Shown one piece after another: positions 44,584 to 53,379 of a DNA stretch of 64,000 nucleotides. How positions within the stretch are numbered: the stretch's first letter is position 1; every line of letters starts with the position of its first letter. Below the pieces are notes generated by a model. It saw nothing but the letters and a program-made list of their open reading frames with translations. It did no database searches and was not told the origin of the DNA. The DNA is from Gemmatimonadaceae bacterium (lineage in GTDB: Bacteria > Gemmatimonadota > Gemmatimonadetes > Gemmatimonadales > Gemmatimonadaceae), in contig JADLCY010000006.1 in assembly GCA_020846935.1 (NCBI GenBank), forward strand, positions 124,001-188,000. Reading direction: 5' to 3'. A program made the translations under genes and the position numbers.

Positions 44584-44612
44584 GCGCGGCGTCGGATCAT
44601 CCATCGCCGCGC
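44584..44612 (+). other. Intercistronic hairpin between actA and actB
   Basis: GCGCGGCG and CGCCGCGC (8 bp) flank a 13-base loop in the 75-bp gap after actA. There is no T-run, so it is more likely an mRNA-stability or processing element than a terminator; it could set a different level for actA than for the rest. Confidence 0.5.
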
Positions 44613-44643
44613 GCGGGTTCCCTGCGCACCGAGGATCTACTGC

Positions 44644-47600
44644 ATGAGCCAACCCATGGGACCTGACGGAACGACCGGCGGCGTGAAGCGCCGCACGTTC
44701 CTCAAGGTGCTCGGGGCCGCTGGCGCGGCAACGACCGCTGTTGGATGCACCAACGAGCAGGTCGAGAAGCTGATTCCCTACCTCGAGTCGCCGGACCAGA
44801 CGGTGCCCGGCGTGTCCACGTACTACAGCACGACCTGCCGCGAGTGCGCCACGTCCTGCGGCGTGATCGCCGAGGTGCGCGACGGGCGCGCGATCAAGCT
44901 GGAGGGCAATCCCGATCACCCGGTGAACCAGGGTGCGCTGTGTGCCAGGGGGCAGGCATCGCTCCAGGGACTCTACAATCCGGATCGCTATCGCACGCCG
45001 ATGGTGCGCGAGGGCAACCGGCTCGTGCCCACGACGTGGGATACGGCGATCACCACGCTGCGTCAGAAGCTCGGTGAGGCCCGAGGGGGAGCGGGGAACG
45101 CGGTCTTCATCAATCGCCCGGACAGCGGCTCGTTCGCCGGGTTCCTGGATGGCTGGCTCGCGGCGTATGGCTTTCAGTCTCACATCCAGTACGATCCCAC
45201 CGCGGATCTGGCGTACGAGTCGGCGAACCAGGCGGCGTACGGTGTGGCCATGCCCAGGCTCGACTTCGCCGCCGCCAGGCTGGTGATCTCGATCGGCGCC
45301 GACTTCCTCGACGGGTGGGGCGCGAGCGTCCCGCAGCAGCTGTCATTCGGCGAAGCACGAGGCAAGCTGCAGGATGGGCCGCGCGTGGTGTACATCGGGG
45401 CGCGTCGCTCGCTGACCGGTCTGAACGCCGACACGTGGATCTCGTGCGCACCGGGTTCCGAGGGCGCCATCGCCAGCGCGCTGCTTTCCGCGGTTGGGGG
45501 ATCCGGCGGCACCGTCGCCGCGGCCGCGCAGGCGAGCGGCGTGAGCGAGGCGACGCTGCAGGCGCTGGCCGACGAGCTTCGGGCCGCGCGCCCGAGCCTT
45601 GTGGTTTCCGGCGTCAGCACGCCCGACGCGGCGGCGGTCGCCACGACGGTGGCGGCGATCAACAAGGCGACTGGCGCCGTCGGGGTGACCATCAAGCCGG
45701 CCGACGCCCACAGCGGGTTCGGCGGTGCGGTGGGACTGGCGGCCATGCAGACCGTCGCCAACAACGCCAATGCCGGCACGGTGCGGTTGCTGTTCGTGCG
45801 AGGGGCGAACCCGGCGTACGACACGCCAAAGGCGATGCAGTTTGCCGCGGCGATGGCGAAGGTGCCGTACAAGGTCTCCTTCTCGAGCTACCCGGACGAG
45901 ACCAGCGAACTCTGCGACCTCGTGCTCCCGGACGATCACTTCCTGGAGTCGTGGGGTGACGCGCAGGCTGCGCCCGGTGTCATCGGTCTGCAGCAGCCGG
46001 TGATGGATCGCATCTTCACGACGCGGGCCACCGCTGACGTGCTGCTCGATGTTGCGCGCGGCGACGCGGCGATCGCGGGGCGGTACACGCAGCGCAACTA
46101 CCGCGAGGTGATCCTCGCCCGCTATGGCGCCGCCAACGTGACCTCGGCGCTGCCGAAAGCGCTCACGACCGGCACCATTGGCGCGCGATCAGTGGCCGCG
46201 AGCCCGTCAAGCGCGGGCACACTCGCGGGCGACGGGGAGTTCTTCCTCGTCACCTATCCGCACAGCGTGCTTGGGGCGGGCGAGGGCGCCAACAAGCCCT
46301 GGCTGCAGGAGCTGCCCGACCCGGTGGCCAAGATCGTCTGGCAGTCGTGGGTCGAAATCCACCCCTCCACGGCGCAGCGACTCGGCATCGCCGCCGGCGA
46401 CCACGTCACCGTGACGACGGCCGCGGGCACCATCACCGCGCCCGCCTGGCCGTACCTGGGCATTCGCACGGACACGGTGGCGATCGCGCTGGGGCAGGGC
46501 CACACGAAGTACGGTCGTTACGCCGAAGGCATCGGCGTGAACGCGCTCGATGCACTCGGGGCGACGCTGAACGCTGGCGGCGGTCTCGCGCTCACGCAGG
46601 CCAAGGCGCGCGTGGCGAAAGCCGCCGATCATTCGCCGCTCGTGACGTTGGAGGGATCCGCGCGACAACACGGCCGAGGCATCGCGCAGGCGATCACGGT
46701 CGCCGACTTCGTTGCTGGTGTCGAAGCCGAGCATCACGCGCTGCCGGGCGACGCGAGTCACGAGTTCCTGCCGGGTCTGCGTTCGCCGGTGGCGAACGAT
46801 GCCCAGGGCGACCTCGGTGACCCGACGTCGAAGGACAAGGGGATGTACGACCCCGAGCACTGGAGCGGGATGGCCAAACGGCGCTGGGCGATGACCATCG
46901 ACCTTGCCAAGTGCACCGGATGCTCGGCGTGTGTGACGGCGTGCTACGCGGAGAACAACATTCCGACGGTCGGCGCGCGATGGCAGGGTCGTTCGCTGCG
47001 CCCGTTCCACACGGCAGACGGTGCCGGGTGGGACACGCGACCCGGCGCGAACATCCTCAAGGGTCGCGAGATGGCGTGGATTCGCATCGAGCGGTACTTC
47101 GAGGGCGGTGAGGACGGGACCGGCGAGTTCGAGGCGCGGTTCGTCCCGATGATGTGCCAGCACTGCGGCAACGCGCCTTGCGAGCCGGTGTGTCCGGTGT
47201 ATGCGACGTACCACGCGCCGGACGGCCTGAACGTCCAGGTGTACAACCGCTGCGTGGGCACGCGCTACTGCTCGAACGGCTGCCCGTACAAGGTGCGCTA
47301 CTACAACTGGCACGGATACGGCGAGAAGGAGCGGCGCCAGTACGCATTCCCCGAGCCGCTGCACCTGCAGCTCAATCCGGATGTCACGGTGCGGGGCAAG
47401 GGCGTGATGGAGAAGTGCTCGTTCTGCGTGCAGCGCATCCGCGAGGCCGAGACGCGCGCCAAGGTCGAGAACCGGGAGCTGGTGCCTGACGAGTTCACGA
47501 CGGCGTGCGCGCAGGCGTGTCCATCGCGCGCGATCGTTTTTGGTGATGCGGCCGACGACCGATGGTCGGTGGCCCGTCCGGCGGCGAGCGACGCGCGCCG

Positions 47601-47730
47601 ATACCACGTGTTCGAGGAGCTCAACACCTACACGGCGGTGGTCTACTTGAAGAAGGTCAACCATACGGGGGCAGCCGGCGCGACCGCGGCGCCCGCAGCC
47701 GCCGCGGTGCAGCCGCAGGAGGCCCGCTGA
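44644..47730 (+). CDS. actB: Alternative complex III subunit B, molybdopterin-oxidoreductase-like iron-sulfur protein
   Basis: The protein has 1028 residues. It begins with a Tat signal (KRRTFLKVLGAAGAA). The first 700 residues have the fold of molybdopterin oxidoreductases (TTCRECATSCGVIAEVRDGRAIKLEGNPDHP, GALCARGQASLQGLYNPDRY, LPDDHFLESWGD). In known complexes this part lacks the molybdenum cofactor. The C-terminal 270 residues are a four-cluster ferredoxin domain: CTGCSACVTACYAE (about 757), MMCQHCGNAPCEPVCP (about 838), CVGTRYCSNGCPY (about 870), KCSFCVQRI and CAQACPSRA (about 925-955). It relays electrons from quinol-oxidising subunits to ActA. Confidence 0.97.
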   Translation: MSQPMGPDGTTGGVKRRTFLKVLGAAGAATTAVGCTNEQVEKLIPYLESPDQTVPGVSTYYSTTCRECATSCGVIAEVRDGRAIKLEGNPDHPVNQGALCARGQASLQGLYNPDRYRTPMVREGNRLVPTTWDTAITTLRQKLGEARGGAGNAVFINRPDSGSFAGFLDGWLAAYGFQSHIQYDPTADLAYESANQAAYGVAMPRLDFAAARLVISIGADFLDGWGASVPQQLSFGEARGKLQDGPRVVYIGARRSLTGLNADTWISCAPGSEGAIASALLSAVGGSGGTVAAAAQASGVSEATLQALADELRAARPSLVVSGVSTPDAAAVATTVAAINKATGAVGVTIKPADAHSGFGGAVGLAAMQTVANNANAGTVRLLFVRGANPAYDTPKAMQFAAAMAKVPYKVSFSSYPDETSELCDLVLPDDHFLESWGDAQAAPGVIGLQQPVMDRIFTTRATADVLLDVARGDAAIAGRYTQRNYREVILARYGAANVTSALPKALTTGTIGARSVAASPSSAGTLAGDGEFFLVTYPHSVLGAGEGANKPWLQELPDPVAKIVWQSWVEIHPSTAQRLGIAAGDHVTVTTAAGTITAPAWPYLGIRTDTVAIALGQGHTKYGRYAEGIGVNALDALGATLNAGGGLALTQAKARVAKAADHSPLVTLEGSARQHGRGIAQAITVADFVAGVEAEHHALPGDASHEFLPGLRSPVANDAQGDLGDPTSKDKGMYDPEHWSGMAKRRWAMTIDLAKCTGCSACVTACYAENNIPTVGARWQGRSLRPFHTADGAGWDTRPGANILKGREMAWIRIERYFEGGEDGTGEFEARFVPMMCQHCGNAPCEPVCPVYATYHAPDGLNVQVYNRCVGTRYCSNGCPYKVRYYNWHGYGEKERRQYAFPEPLHLQLNPDVTVRGKGVMEKCSFCVQRIREAETRAKVENRELVPDEFTTACAQACPSRAIVFGDAADDRWSVARPAASDARRYHVFEELNTYTAVVYLKKVNHTGAAGATAAPAAAAVQPQEAR

Positions 47731-49172
47731 TGGCCACCTCTGCTGAGCCGATGCGCCCGAACATCGCGTCGGCCGACATCCAGCTCCCGGCGGTCAGGGA
47801 TTACGAGCAGGTCGATCGCGAGATCTCGGCGACGCTCAAGCCGTCCAGGGGATGGTTCGCGGCGCTTGGCATCGCGATCCTCCTGTTCCTGTGGGGCGCC
47901 GGCAGCTGGACCTACCAGATCTACTGGGGCCTGGGCAACGCGGGCTACAACCCGCCGGTGATGTGGGGCGTGTACATCATCACCTTCGTGTTCTGGGTCG
48001 GTATCGGACACGCGGGCACGCTGATTTCCGCGATTCTGTATCTGTTCCGGGCCGGTTTTCGCACGACGATTTATCGATGCGCCGAAGCGATGACCGTGTT
48101 CGCCGTCATGACGGCGGGCCTCTTCCCGATCATCCATATCGGACGGCCGTGGAAGTTCTTCTGGTTGGTGCCGTACCCCAACTGGCGGCTGCTCTGGCCC
48201 AACTTCAAGAGCCCGCTGGTCTGGGACGTGTTCGCGATCTCGACGTACCTGACGGTGTCGGCGACGTTCCTCTACGTCGGCCTCATTCCTGACATCGCCG
48301 TGCTGCGCGACCGGGAAACGAACCCGGTGCGCAAGCGGATCCTGGCCGTGATGTCGCTGGGCTGGCGCAACTCCGAGCCCGAGTGGCGGCACTTCACTCG
48401 GATGTACCTGTTCCTCGCCGCGTTCTCGACGCCGCTCGTGCTCTCGGTGCACTCGGTGGTGTCGTTCGACTTTGCCATGGCGCTCACGCCCGGCTGGCAC
48501 GCGACGATCTTCCCGCCCTACTTCGTCGCCGGTGCGATCTTCTCGGGCATCGGCATGGTGTTCACGATCATCATCCCGATCCGGAAGTTCTTCCGGCTGC
48601 AGCACTACGTCACGGTCAACCACCTGGACGCGGCGGCGAAGCTCTGCCTGTTCACGTCGATGGTGGTGGGGTGCGCCTACATCATCGAGTTCTGGGTCGC
48701 CTGGTACTCGGGCAACATGTACGAGCAGGACTACTTCTGGAACCGGGTGTTCGGGCAGTGGTGGTGGGCTGCGTGGATCATGCTGACGTGCAACGTGATC
48801 TTCCCGCTCTCGCTCTTCAGTCAGAAGCTCCGGCGCAATCCGTCGTGGCTCTTCATCCTGTCGATCTTCATCAACCTCGGCATGTGGTATGAGCGGTTCG
48901 TGATCATCGTTCCGTCGCTCTCGCACGAGTTCGAGCCGTGGCAGTGGTCGGGGTACCTGCCCAGCTGGGTCGACGTCTCGATCCTCATCGGGTCGTTCGG
49001 ATGGTTCTTCATGTGGTTCCTGCTCTTCATCCGTCAGCTGCCGGTCGTGGCCATCGCCGAGGTGAAGGAGGTGGTGCCACCCAAGCTGCGCACGCACGCC
49101 GTGGGGCATGGCATCGATGCCGCCGGACACCACAAGACCTACGGGACCGAGACTCCGGGAGAATTCGACTGA
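47730..49172 (+). CDS. actC: Alternative complex III subunit C, NrfD/PsrC-type quinol-binding membrane protein
   Basis: The protein has 480 residues; its ATG shares one base with the actB stop (TGATG). Around ten membrane helices are visible, with the NrfD-like conserved region VFWVGIGHAGTLISAILYLFR and IIHIGRPWKFFW. In the complex ActC carries the menaquinol oxidation site near the periplasmic side and probably takes part in proton handling. It is translationally coupled to actB and actD. Confidence 0.96.
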   Translation: MATSAEPMRPNIASADIQLPAVRDYEQVDREISATLKPSRGWFAALGIAILLFLWGAGSWTYQIYWGLGNAGYNPPVMWGVYIITFVFWVGIGHAGTLISAILYLFRAGFRTTIYRCAEAMTVFAVMTAGLFPIIHIGRPWKFFWLVPYPNWRLLWPNFKSPLVWDVFAISTYLTVSATFLYVGLIPDIAVLRDRETNPVRKRILAVMSLGWRNSEPEWRHFTRMYLFLAAFSTPLVLSVHSVVSFDFAMALTPGWHATIFPPYFVAGAIFSGIGMVFTIIIPIRKFFRLQHYVTVNHLDAAAKLCLFTSMVVGCAYIIEFWVAWYSGNMYEQDYFWNRVFGQWWWAAWIMLTCNVIFPLSLFSQKLRRNPSWLFILSIFINLGMWYERFVIIVPSLSHEFEPWQWSGYLPSWVDVSILIGSFGWFFMWFLLFIRQLPVVAIAEVKEVVPPKLRTHAVGHGIDAAGHHKTYGTETPGEFD

Positions 49173-49675
49173 TGCGTCGCGGACTCGTCGCTGCCTTCCC
49201 CCACCTCGATGACACGTGTGATGCCATCGAGGCACTCAAGAAGGCCAACTTCACGAACTTCACCGTTTACACGCCCACGCCGCGTCACGAGATCGAACAC
49301 GCGGTCCACCCGCCGGTGAGCCCGGTCCGGCGCTTCACGCTGATCGGCGGGCTCCTTGGCGCGACGTTCGGCTACTGGGTCGCCATCTGGACCTCCGACT
49401 ACTGGCCCCTGGTCGTCGGTGGCAAGGCGATCGCGAGCTGGGTGCCATACACGATCATCTCCTTCGAGCTGATGGTGCTGATCGGCGCACTGGCCACCGT
49501 GGCCGGCATGTTCATCAACTCGCGCATACCCAAGATCACGATGACCGTCGGGTTCGATGCCCGATTCACGAGCGGTGACTTCGGCATCTTCGTCGAGGCG
49601 GCACCCGAACGCCTCCGGGAAGCCGAGTCCATGCTGCGGCAGCACGGGGCCGTGGAGGTGCGCGGTGAGTCGTGA
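49172..49675 (+). CDS. actD: Alternative complex III subunit D (DUF3341)
   Basis: The protein has 167 residues; its ATG shares one base with the actC stop. DUF3341 features: a soluble N-terminal domain (LVAAFPHLDDTCDAIEALKKANFTNFTVYTP), PVRRFTLIGGLLGATFGYWVA and a second membrane helix (FELMVLIGALATVAGMF), then a C-terminal ferredoxin-like fold (FGIFVEAAPERLREAESML). It is a structural subunit of the complex and carries no cofactor. Confidence 0.95.
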   Translation: MRRGLVAAFPHLDDTCDAIEALKKANFTNFTVYTPTPRHEIEHAVHPPVSPVRRFTLIGGLLGATFGYWVAIWTSDYWPLVVGGKAIASWVPYTIISFELMVLIGALATVAGMFINSRIPKITMTVGFDARFTSGDFGIFVEAAPERLREAESMLRQHGAVEVRGES

Positions 49676-49688
49676 CACGAGAGGACAC

Positions 49689-50411
49689 ATGAATGGTCGC
49701 ACCTGGCCGTCGACCCTGACGCGACTCGCGTTCGCATCCGTCGCGGTACTGCCGCTCACGGGATGTGAGTGGTTCACGGACTTCAAGCGGACGCCGATGG
49801 TGACCACGTGGGAGGCGGATTCGATCCTCAAGGTGCGCGGCGCACCGGTGGGTTCGGTCCCGACGACGGGTATGGCCGTGGCCGCGTTTCAGGTCTCGTA
49901 CACCCCAAGCCCCGCGGCCCTGGACTCGGTGGCCGCGCTCGCGACCAATCCCACGCCGGTGAGCGAAGCGTCGCTCGCCCGGGGTCGCATGTACTTCCAG
50001 ATCAACTGTGCCGTGTGCCACGGTGACACCGGCAAGGGGGACGGCGGTGCGACCCGCTTTGGCATGGTGCCAATGCCGATTGTCGCCGAGGTGACCAAGG
50101 CGCGCAGCGATGGCTACCTGTTCGCAATCCTGCGAAACGGCCGCGGTGCCATGCCTTCGTACAACCGCATCGAAGAAATGGAACGATGGGACGTGGTGAA
50201 CTACGTGCGCGCTCTGCAGGGGACCGTGACCGGCGTCCCGTTCGAGACAGGCCCGCTTGCATTGCCCGGCGTGAGCGGTGACAAGGTGCCAGGCGCCACG
50301 CTCCTCGGCCCGAACCACTGGGTGCGACCCACGTCGGCCGCCGCGCCGGCGGCATCGGCAACACCTGCACCAGCTGATAGCGGCGCCGCAGCGCCGCAGG
50401 GAGCCCGCTGA
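49689..50411 (+). CDS. actE: Alternative complex III subunit E, monoheme cytochrome c lipoprotein
   Basis: The protein has 240 residues from ATG 49689, with a GAGGA site just upstream. The signal ends in the lipobox LTGC (Cys26). One CxxCH (CAVCH, about residue 110) lies in a class I cytochrome domain that also has GRGAMPSYNRIEEMERWDVVNYVRALQG. A disordered Ala/Pro tail follows. ActE is the mobile-like heme subunit that accepts electrons from ActA. It overlaps actF by TGATG. Confidence 0.96.
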   Translation: MNGRTWPSTLTRLAFASVAVLPLTGCEWFTDFKRTPMVTTWEADSILKVRGAPVGSVPTTGMAVAAFQVSYTPSPAALDSVAALATNPTPVSEASLARGRMYFQINCAVCHGDTGKGDGGATRFGMVPMPIVAEVTKARSDGYLFAILRNGRGAMPSYNRIEEMERWDVVNYVRALQGTVTGVPFETGPLALPGVSGDKVPGATLLGPNHWVRPTSAAAPAASATPAPADSGAAAPQGAR

Positions 50412-51739
50412 TGAGCGCGCACAACGGCAACAACGGGCCCGATCGCGCGCAGATTGCAGCGATGATCAGCAAGCCGGGACCAAAGGGGCTGCGCACGATC
50501 GCCCTGGCGCTCGCCGTCGTCGGCTTCGCGGTGTTTGTCGCGGGCGCGGCCATGGGCGAGGCGCGTGCCTGGCAGGCGTTCCACGTGAACTGGCTCTTCT
50601 TCACCATCCCCGCGTCGGCGGCCGTGATGCTGGCGGCGGTGCAGCGCATCACCACGGCGCGCTGGTCGCGATCGGTGATCCGGCTCCTGGAAGGCTTCGT
50701 CGCGTGGATGCCCATCGCGCTGGTGCTCCTGCTGGTCACCGTGTTCCTGGGCAAGGGGCACATCTTCCCGTGGGTCTCGGAGCACATCGCGATCCCCGAG
50801 AAGGCGCTCTGGCTCAACACGACCTTCTGGTCGGCTCGCGTGATCCTCGTCTACGCGCTGCTCACGGGCCTGAGTCTCTGGTACGTCCGATCGTCGGTGC
50901 GCCTCGATGTGGCGCTGCTCCCCGAGTGGGGCGCTGCGTGGGCACGAGGGCTGCGCGATGGGATGCGGCGCGGCTTTGGTGAGGAGCGCCGGGAGCTGCA
51001 CACCACACACTCCAGGCAGGGCAAGGCGGCGGTGTTCCTCGCCATCCTGTTCGGCTTTGGCTGGACGATGCTCGCCTGGGACCTCTCGATGTCGATGGAC
51101 TACCACTTCCAGTCGACGATGTACGGCTGGCAGGTATTCATGGGCGGCTGGCTGGTGGCGCTGATGGCCTTCGCCCTGCTGGCACGAGCCTGGCGCAACT
51201 ACCTTGGCCTGCACGAGGTGATCACCGAGACGCAGCTGCACGACATCGGTAAGCTGTGCTTCGCGTTCACCGCATTCTGGGGTTACCTCACGTTCTCGCA
51301 GTACCTGGTGATCTGGTTCGGCAACATGGGGGAAGAGACGCACTATCTCCGACTCCGCCTCATCGCGCCGTGGGCGAACCTGTCGGTGGCGGTCGCGCTG
51401 ATGGTGTTCCTGCTGCCGTTCCTTGGCCTGATGGGCAAGTTCCCCAAGCTGTACGCGCCGACGATGAGTTTCTTCGCGTTGTCGGCGATCCTCGGGATGT
51501 GGCTGCACCGCTATCTCGAGATCTATCCCAACGCCCACCTCACGGCCACGACGGCGCCGTTCGGCATCTGGGAGGTCGGAACCACGGTTGGCTTCTTCGG
51601 GCTCTTCGCCTGGAGCTACCTGATGTTCATGGAAGCCTTCCCGCGTCTGCGGGTGGTGCTGATGACCTCACCGTATCGCGACGAGATGCAGGTGCCGGTG
51701 GATCCGCGCACGATGGAGCCGCTGCCTGCACACGAATAG
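50411..51739 (+). CDS. actF: Alternative complex III subunit F, NrfD-like membrane protein
   Basis: The protein has 442 residues with about ten membrane helices; it is homologous to ActC. Visible conserved parts are FHVNWLFFTIPASAAVMLAAVQRIT, FLAILFGFGWTMLAWDLSMSMDYHFQSTMYGW and YLTFSQYLVIWFGNMGEET. ActF forms the second membrane half of the complex. It is the last gene of the operon; a strong terminator follows 51 bp later, so no ActG or oxidase genes are co-transcribed. Confidence 0.95.
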   Translation: MSAHNGNNGPDRAQIAAMISKPGPKGLRTIALALAVVGFAVFVAGAAMGEARAWQAFHVNWLFFTIPASAAVMLAAVQRITTARWSRSVIRLLEGFVAWMPIALVLLLVTVFLGKGHIFPWVSEHIAIPEKALWLNTTFWSARVILVYALLTGLSLWYVRSSVRLDVALLPEWGAAWARGLRDGMRRGFGEERRELHTTHSRQGKAAVFLAILFGFGWTMLAWDLSMSMDYHFQSTMYGWQVFMGGWLVALMAFALLARAWRNYLGLHEVITETQLHDIGKLCFAFTAFWGYLTFSQYLVIWFGNMGEETHYLRLRLIAPWANLSVAVALMVFLLPFLGLMGKFPKLYAPTMSFFALSAILGMWLHRYLEIYPNAHLTATTAPFGIWEVGTTVGFFGLFAWSYLMFMEAFPRLRVVLMTSPYRDEMQVPVDPRTMEPLPAHE

Positions 51740-51790
51740 GGCCCGACGGCTTCCGGGCGAATGGACTGACGCCTGACCATTGGGCGAAAG

Positions 51791-51825
51791 AAGGGACTCG
51801 CGAGCCGGTGCTCGCGAGTCCCTTT
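51791..51825 (+). terminator. Rho-independent terminator of the act operon
   Basis: A perfect 14-bp stem (AAGGGACTCGCGAG with CTCGCGAGTCCCTT) and 6-base loop run into TTTCT. It is the best terminator in the window and may also serve the leftward DinB-like gene. Confidence 0.92.
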
Positions 51826-51955
51826 CTCCATCCGTTGCCTCACCCGCCGTTGCCGGTCGCCTTTGGCCAGCGAAGCGCACGCGGTACGGTAACGTCCGCG
51901 CAGGGCGGCGCCGCCCCACACGGAGCATGCCCCGTGCGTTCATCCGCCCACAATC

Positions 51956-52537
51956 TCATCCCACCGCCCGTCTGTCGGTGAGTACTGGCAGGTACGCCAC
52001 CCACGGTCCCACGGCCTCGCGATACTGCCTGGCCATCACGCGCGAGATCTGGGCGATGTGGCCGAGGTCGTGCGCGACCCAGGTGGAGAGGAGCTGACGC
52101 AGCGTGACAGCGCCAAACTCCGGATGCGTCCCTTCGAGAGCGAACTGGGGCTCGCCGAGGTTCCATGCGGCGACCGTCTCGAGGTTCGCGCGCCGCAGCG
52201 CCTCGAACTCGTCGAGCAGCTCGGCAACCGGCTTGCCCTTGCTCTCCGTGAACTGCGCGAAGCGATCGTAGGGCGCAAACCGGCGGTTCGGCCCCTGGTC
52301 AAGAATGATCATGGCGCGTGCGATCCAGTCGGTGCGCTCGCCGTGCACCAGGTGCCCGAGGATGACCCAGGGGCTCCACGTGTCGGGCCCTTCATCGGCA
52401 TCGGTCCAGCGCGTCGAGAGCCCGCCGAGCATGGCGCGCAGGGTCGCGGGCGTGCGCACCAGGACCGCGCGCGCGTCGTCAAGGGAGAACTTCAGGGTCC
52501 CCCACGCTGGCATCCGTCCCTCCGTCGATACGTCCAT
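51956..52537 (-). CDS. DinB-superfamily protein
   Basis: The protein has 193 residues with the four-helix DinB fold and its spaced metal-binding His residues: HLVHGERTDW (about residue 62-71), and WVAHDLGHIAQISRVMARQYREAVGPW near the C-terminus. Family members act as thiol-dependent S-transferases (bacillithiol or mycothiol type) or have unknown roles. It lies 3 bp after the DsrE-like gene on the same strand, so the two form an operon. Confidence 0.88.
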   Translation of the reverse strand: MDVSTEGRMPAWGTLKFSLDDARAVLVRTPATLRAMLGGLSTRWTDADEGPDTWSPWVILGHLVHGERTDWIARAMIILDQGPNRRFAPYDRFAQFTESKGKPVAELLDEFEALRRANLETVAAWNLGEPQFALEGTHPEFGAVTLRQLLSTWVAHDLGHIAQISRVMARQYREAVGPWVAYLPVLTDRRAVG

Positions 52538-52540
52538 CGA

Positions 52541-53218
52541 TCAGCCCATCTGCACCAGCGAGTAGCCACGCTCCTGTGCGCGGTTCACCGCGACGATCCC
52601 GGCCGGCACGTAATGCGCGTTGGGAATCGAGTTGGCCTTGAGTTCCGCATGGATGTCATCGGCCTTGCCGCCGACCTTGCCCGCAATGATCCCGGCATAC
52701 GCACGCGTCGCCATGTCGCAGACGGCGAAGTGGACGCCGCGTCGGGCCATCGCGTCGAGCGTGGTGCCGCGGTTGGGGAGTTGCATGCCGTAGTCCGCCG
52801 AGCGGTACACGTTGATTACCGGCGGCTGCTGCGACTTCGGATCCACGAAACGGATGCGCTCGGAGATGGGTGCGCCGTACTTCGCCCACATCGCGTCATT
52901 CCACGCAAACGGCGTGGACCAGTGGCGCAGGCAGATGATCACGGCGAGGTCGGCGTCTCCGAGCTGGTACCCGGTGCGGTTGGCGGTGTAGAAGTTGGTC
53001 GCGAAGGTGATTCCGTCGCCCGCTCCGTTGGGCGTGGCCGTGTCGTAGAAGAAGCGATGCTTGCCGGGTAGTGCGTCCATCCAGTCATCCTGCGGATGCC
53101 TCGCGGGCGTCCAGGTCTGAGGGGTCGGCGACTGCGCGCGCGACACAGCCGGCACGGTGACGCCCAGGGCGGCGAAGGTGGCACTGAGTCGGCTGAGGAA
53201 GGAACGGCGGTTGGACAT
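52541..53218 (-). CDS. Tat-exported DsrE-like protein
   Basis: The protein has 225 residues from ATG 53218, chosen because it starts a twin-arginine signal (MSNRRSFLSRLSATFAALG). The mature part resembles the DsrE/DsrF fold: LGDADLAVIICLRHWSTPFAWNDAMWAKYG, a segment with RGTTLDAMARRGVHFAVCDMATRAYAGII containing the conserved Cys, and NAHYVPAGIVAVNRAQERGYS. DsrE-type proteins move sulfur, but exported members have unknown partners. The family assignment is by eye. Confidence 0.75.
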   Translation of the reverse strand: MSNRRSFLSRLSATFAALGVTVPAVSRAQSPTPQTWTPARHPQDDWMDALPGKHRFFYDTATPNGAGDGITFATNFYTANRTGYQLGDADLAVIICLRHWSTPFAWNDAMWAKYGAPISERIRFVDPKSQQPPVINVYRSADYGMQLPNRGTTLDAMARRGVHFAVCDMATRAYAGIIAGKVGGKADDIHAELKANSIPNAHYVPAGIVAVNRAQERGYSLVQMG

Positions 53219-53379
53219 GGGCGTAGGGACTCCCCTTGGCGGATGGCGACGCGATGCACCGGTGCCCTTCACATCGCGCGATTCAGAGCGTCAAGCTAGG
53301 GAAGCGCCCGAGCCGCCGGAATATGGCCCAGCGAGCGTGCATCCTTCGGGAGCGCTTCGCTGTCTAACTTGCACCATCA

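Noticed and set aside
47643-49235. 530-codon leftward frame over actC
   Set aside because: The product is almost entirely charged residues, the mirror of a hydrophobic membrane protein on the real strand.
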